A stretch of 64,000 nt of DNA from Camellia lanceoleosa (taxonomy: Eukaryota > Streptophyta > Magnoliopsida > Ericales > Theaceae): NCBI GenBank assembly GCA_025200525.1, contig CM045761.1, forward strand, positions 100,230,182-100,294,181, written 5' to 3'. Below the pieces are notes generated by a model. That model saw nothing but the letters and a program-made list of their open reading frames with translations, did no database searches and had not been told where the DNA came from. Positions within the stretch are counted from its first letter, which is position 1. Each line of letters opens with the position of its first letter. The position numbers were made by a program, and so were the translations under genes. This document shows positions 58,752-64,000 of the stretch, piece by piece.

Positions 58752-60492
58752 TAAAAATTGTAAACGTGACACGCTGTATACTTAAAATCTACCCATTACC
58801 ATACATATGATTCCCTTTTTCTAAAATCAATATTCATTCCTGTGACATGAAAAGAAAGGCACCTCAAAAAAAATAAAAAATAAAAACCCAGTAAAAAGCA
58901 AAAACAAGCATACCAGCAATGTCCCCTCAAGGCTATGAACACGGTGTGTCACACACAATGCAGGCAAGTATGGAATCAACACTTTGTCCATCTGCATGGA
59001 CAATTTTAATCAAGCAAAAGAAGATAATGTTACATTTTTATATTTTTCAGATAATATGAAAAACACAACACATCTATACAGTGTTTCCATTCCATTAAAC
59101 ACATTTTCTCCAACATGAATCATATACATAATACATTTAATTAACAAAATAGTTAACCCATGAATAACGACACATAAATGATCTACCACCAAAGTAAAAA
59201 ATGTAAAAAAACACAGAACTAAGCAAGTATTGATAATAACAGATATTGACAATCAGGGATAAATGTGCTGTAAGTGACCATCCTATTTAAGCGGCATATA
59301 TCAGAGCAACAAGAAATGACAGCGTCTATAATTCTCATTAGAGTATTATAGCTATACATATCTTTGGTTCTTTACTTGATAATATAAGATTACACAAACT
59401 AAAATAACAAATATAAGAAAAGGCAAAAATCTGGATATTCATTAATGCTCAAAGAAAAATAAAAATAAAAATTATAATGGCTAAAAAATATAAAAAAAAA
59501 CCACAAAACTAACCTCCCCTATGACCTCAGGATCAGGTGAAAAAAAATTGGGGAACATCAAGGGAACAAATGTTCCAATAGAACCTAATATCAATCCGCT
59601 TAGTGATCCAATGATCACCATCGACTTTGACAGTCTTCGAGCCTGTTTGATGTGATAAACCTTTCTGAACATCAGTTGCATATGAAAATCATGTAGAGCC
59701 AGATGTTGGCAATAGGAATTTAGGAATAGTAGTCATGCACTACACTCCAACTTTATCCATGAAACATGAATAATTCCATAAAACCCATAAAAAAGAACAT
59801 AAGTTTAACTAACCTCTACCGGACTTCGATTAACTCTATACATCAACCTAGGCATAAATGACTGAGCAGTTTGACAGAGAGGCCCACCAAACACGGTACA
59901 CATGCCGTAAAGTTGCATCACGACCTAGAATGACAATTTGGCAGTATAAATGTCCATCAGTTGCTTACAGACACTACAGGAAATTGGGGATGTCACGGCA
60001 TTTAATTAACGGCGTTTTATGAAATATCATTTTTTCTAATAATTAACGACATTTTTTTAAACGTCACATTTGAAATTAATCAAAATGAATAGAAGACACT
60101 TGGAAATGCCTCCAAATCCTGTCTCCCTACAAACCCTATTTTGTTTCTCCAAACCTTTATTTTGAAAACCCACCGCCGTCTACAATATGAAGTTCGAATC
60201 TATCACTCACTCAAATCTCTCACTCTCTTGCTCTCTCTTGATTCTTCTTCAGAGCGATTGCGATTTCGAAATTTCTCAGAGCCAACCTATCTGCATCCGT
60301 ATGGCTTCAATCTCGTAGTTTCTCAAAGCGATTGCGATTTCGAAGTTCGATTTTGAGCACTGTCATCTACAATCTCAGAAAAACCAATCGAATCCTTCAA
60401 AATCTGCTTCAGCTTCGTGATTTATCTCAGTGGTGGTGCTTTCGGTGATTCATCTAAGAATGACATCTTGGCGATTTCGATTTTGATTTCAA

Positions 60493-60526
<34 letters not shown>

Positions 60527-62626
60527 TTCGAAGTTCTCTCTGTTGATTTGGTTGTCGATTTTCGTTTGTGCAGATCAAGGCATTGCATATGCGGAGATCA
60601 AGGCATTGAGAGAATGCAGAAAGGTTTGGATCTACCCCCTTCCATCTCTCTCCCTATATATATATGACTATCGATTCTGTAATGCAATAGTATTGCTCTG
60701 TTTCAGTGATTGATGTTTTGTTTGTGTGAAATGTTTTGTTTGGTTATGAATTGATGTTTTGTGAGTAGTGTTATATAAACAAATTTTCCAAATAAACTTT
60801 TCTTACAATCTAATGCGTCATCTAGAATATTAGTAAGTTGGGCCTCATTTCACATTTCAAAATTATATCACTCCATGCCACATTAGTTTGTAAGAAAAGT
60901 TTGTAAATTTTTTTTGTTTGTATAGCATTTTCCTTTCTTTGATGCAGATGAAGAAAAAAAATAAATGGATTTTTGAAGTATGTGATACAAACCTGATGAG
61001 CAGCAACAGTGTGCGTTCCCATTGATGTAGCAAAATATACAATGAGAGAGTAAAATGCAACCTAAACATCAAACAAGTTAGATGGATGTATAATCATGTG
61101 TGCGTGGATATACTTAGAAAATTAAGATGTCACAAACCTTTGACGTCATTGTCACAAACACTGGAGCAGCAATAATAAATATTTGCAGAAGTTCAGTGGG
61201 TGATGGCACAGAGATGGCAAAAGCGTTATATCCTTTCTTATTCAGAGCGTCAATCATCATATAACCTGCAATAACCTAAAACATACATAGTAGGTAGTAT
61301 GTGGTAACATTAGAAAAAAGATGTCAATTTGGAACAATGGAGAGTGCATCCACAAGAAAATATGATAAGAATTATGAAACCATGTCAATAAGATAGTGAA
61401 ATGCTCCTTACTTGCGACACTATTGTTGCCCAAGCAGCTCCAGCAATACCGTAACCTAGGAATGTGCATAAGACTATGTCACCATCGTTGTCAAGCATAA
61501 AGATCGCAATCGCCAAGGCCTTCAAAGGTCCCCATGAATCTTTCATGCCAAGACTGCATACCAGAAGGAACAAATGTAAGCCTTGCAGTGTCATTGAGTA
61601 ATGCCTCTAAATAAAAATTAATAAATTAAAGTTGATACATGTTTATTAATAGAGCATTAAATTGAGTAACTTTCCCCATCGTACCAAATCGTGTTAAAGT
61701 AAGGATGTCAGTAGGAAGATACATGATCTAGTTATCTTTCAGTGTTTAAGGTACATCAATTATTCTTTTAACTTAGTTACATAATCCATGACTCTTCAAT
61801 GTTTAAGCTACATTTATGTTTGTTACTCTTTCCAGACAGTTCATTATAAGTAGCTAAATATCTTCCAGCACTAAGGCAGCACTCCAACCCACACAAGGGT
61901 ACAAATCAACAAATAGAGCCCCATAGAAGAGCTTTTTCTATTCAAGGAAAAGGTGTAGTGCCAGATTTGTTGAAATGATGTTACTGTGTTACATAGTTAC
62001 CATTAACCATACAATCACTCGTGATTCTTCTTTGTTTTCAAGAAGCTTTACCACTACCTTTCATGTACAAATCATTGGAAGGGTACAGTATATTTGCACC
62101 TTGCACTTTGAGCAACCCATCCAACAAGCACTGCAGGCCATGCTAAGCCTCTACCAACAGAAAAGATTCCATTCAATTGAACAGTCACCAAAACATATAA
62201 AAATATCAACCATCAGACAAACAATGCTCTGCCACTGAAATTCAACCAGTCCGGGAATGAAACAGGCACTAGCATATGCCAAATAACTAAAGCTCATGGT
62301 TATTGCAATTACTAGACGTAACAAAAGCTGGAAGGACATAATTCTACCTGCAAACCAAGCGAGTACATCAGGAAAGGGCAATACTTCCTAGACAAACACA
62401 AATGGCTAAAAGGCTTCAATTTTCTGGGGATACAGTTAATGTTACATAAACATTAGCAACTAATTCCAGAGTGTTGGATCCCATATTCCACATACAAATT
62501 GGTTTCAAGTCAGATTTTATCGAACAATGAAGATAGTAAATATATATTCAGCTTTTTAATAAACTGAAGAAATGTTTTTCTTGAAATAAATTTTACACAG
62601 GGAGTTCCTGGTGCCACCTTGGCGTT
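58752..62626 (-). pseudogene. Inverted partial copy of the MATE gene
   Basis: An inverted duplicate of about 51333-54270, introns included. Exon equivalents (minus strand): exon 11 58914-58991, exon 10 59514-59642, exon 9 59814-59924, exon 8 60993-61061, exon 7 61138-61275, exon 6 61412-61553, exon 5 62100-62150. Exons 12-14 are absent and exons 1-4 are not in the window. Exon 5 has lost 5 bases at its acceptor, shifting the frame. Exon 6 has six codons (SAVNGI region) replaced by seven others. Exon 9 has substitutions such as EPLSQT to GPLCQT. An extra 0.97-kb insertion lies in the intron between exons 8 and 9. It cannot make a full transporter. Confidence 0.92.
59972..60940. mobile_element. 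CACTA-like insertion in pseudogene intron
   Basis: It is absent from the functional gene's intron. The left end CACTACAGGAAATTGGGGATG is like CACTA transposon termini, followed by subterminal AACGGCGTTTTATG and AACGACATTTTTTTAAACGTC motifs. The interior (60120-60620) has CT-rich, 5'-UTR-like sequence with GCGATTTCGA repeats and GTTTGTGCAG/ATCAAGGCATTG, which could be a captured exon edge. No matching right terminus is visible, so it may be truncated. Confidence 0.55.
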
Positions 62627-64000
62627 TAAGTTTTTTTTTTTGATCGGCGAAAAGAAGACTTTATCGATGAATATATAAAAATTACATCAATAAAGAGGAG
62701 CTTGGAGCTAAAACAAGCTCCAGCCTCCTAGTTGGTGAGAAACCAACTAGCACAACAAGCACAGGAAAAAGAAACCAGAAAACCAGAAAATAAGGCACAA
62801 ATAGCACCAAAGTCAGAGCAAGCAGTATAGCACACTTTTAAACACCAAACAGATCACTCCCTACAACATCCCTACAAAGCAGAACAGCAGCACTTTGAGA
62901 CAGAAAAACAAGCTAGGCATAGAAGATTATTTAAACTACATCCATCCTTCAACCAATCCAAGCACCAAGATTATTTAAACCACCACAAAGAAGAAGATCG
63001 ATCAGACAGATCGAGCACAACAAAGAAGCGACCATGCACCGTAACGTAACAACACCCAGATATAACAGAAAAATAGCAGAACACAGGTTACCACCCTCAA
63101 TGCAGGATACAAAATTTCACATTTTGCAAATTGAACACCAAATCATCAACTGAATAACAAAAGGAAGAGGTAGAGGCTCTAAACCACAAAGCAATCCGTG
63201 TTTTGATAAGGTTATACAACTTCTCGAAATCCAACTGTGACTCGTTAAAAATGATTTCATTCCTCTGCTTCCATAAGGACCAAAGCACTGCCAGTGGGAT
63301 TAGCCTTCAGATTGCCTTCAATCTGTTGTTGCATCTAAACCCAGTCCACCATTGAATAAGACCAACCACTGAACCAGGCTGCACCCATGATACACCCCAC
63401 CATCCAATAATGTGAGACCAAACTCTCCAACTGAACGTACAGCACAGCAGCACATGAGACATAGTTTCCCTTTCATCCCTGCAAAATACGCAGTTAACAT
63501 CAGAATTGGCACTTAGGATTCTAATTCTATGCAAGTACGTGGCAGTCTTGATCCTCCCTTTCCATGCTAGCCAAGCAAAGAATTGCACTTTTGGAGGTGC
63601 AACATTCTTCCAGATGAGATCCACCACTTTTGTAGGCATAGTAGATGGTGACTCCTTCCACTTGTAGACAGACGAAATAGTAAAGGTGCCAGACCTGTCT
63701 ACAGCCCAAGACAACCTATCTAACACACCATTCCTGAGCTTTGGAGCAATTTGTAGCACCACCTTCATCCTCCTCAACTCTTCAAGTTCCCATTGGAACA
63801 ATGCTCTTCTGAAAGACAAATTCCACTCCTCATTTCCAATACTCCTGCTCTTAATCATTGCCACTAATATACCTTTATGCAAAGACAGAGAATAATCTAG
63901 GAAATAAATTCTTTAAACAGTCTCTACCAACCCATTGATCCAGCCAAAAACTTATGAGCCTCCCGTCCCCAACATTAATCTTTGAATTGGCCTTAAATAC
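62627..64000 (-). mobile_element. LINE (L1-type), 3' part, minus strand
   Basis: A run of T at 62630-62641 is the poly(A) tail of a minus-strand LINE inserted in the inverted pseudogene. ORF2 C-terminus is read on the minus strand at 63307-63882: RLSWAVDRSGTFTISSVYKW, then the zf-RVT-type zinc region with WKNVAPPKVQFFAWLAWKGR, CVFCRDERETMSHVLLCC and WRVWSHIIGWW. After a frame change, VLWSLWKQRNEIIFNES lies at 63097-63288. The 3' UTR is 62642-63090. The RT core and 5' end are outside the window. Confidence 0.88.

Overview
The window is nuclear DNA of a flowering plant, probably a eudicot. One intact intron-rich host gene sits beside about 47 kb of nested transposable elements. Evidence for this is a 14-exon plastid MATE transporter gene with canonical GT-AG introns, two Tat-lineage Ty3/gypsy retrotransposons with a second (plant-type) RNase H, a plant L1-type LINE, and fragments of typical plant genes (DEG7, EIN3-binding F-box, FolD, cytochrome P450, DUF89 phosphatase). 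The species cannot be named from the sequence alone.

Layout. (1) 1-3169: minus-strand LTR of an Ogre-like element, cut by the window edge. (2) About 4.7-11.6 kb: an old, decayed minus-strand gypsy element, interrupted in its RT gene by an Ogre-like solo LTR (7602-10699, target duplication GATGG). (3) 12549-46810: a minus-strand Retand-like Tat element (target duplication GTAAA) with gag, protease, RT, two RNase H domains and integrase on the minus strand and a separate coiled-coil antisense ORF on the plus strand. (4) Inside it, 17695-37681: a plus-strand Ogre-like element of about 20 kb (tRNA-Arg primer site, target duplication CTAAG) with its own antisense ORF, of plant-mobile-domain type. 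(5) Inside that, 22274-24854: a solo LTR (target duplication TACTC). (6) Also inside the outer element, 39917-42832: an insertion holding a head-to-tail chimera of five host-gene fragments. (7) 48047-55286: the intact gene, closest to DETOXIFICATION 46/EDS5 homologue. (8) 55981-58277: another solo LTR of the family in (5) (target duplication ATAAA). (9) 58752-62626: an inverted partial pseudogene copy of the transporter gene, itself hit by a CACTA-like insertion. (10) 62627-64000: the 3' part of a minus-strand LINE.

How the parts relate. All retrotransposon genes are broken by stops and frameshifts, so none looks autonomous now. The transporter is the only gene with a full set of splice sites and an open frame (556 residues). 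Its convergent, inverted pseudogene copy could give hairpin RNA if the two were co-transcribed.

The features most worth a second look are the five-gene exon chimera kept in one reading frame, the unrelated antisense ORFs in the same slot of two Tat elements, an LTR hairpin with a compensatory base-pair change, and the paired-palindrome arrays in the solo-LTR family.
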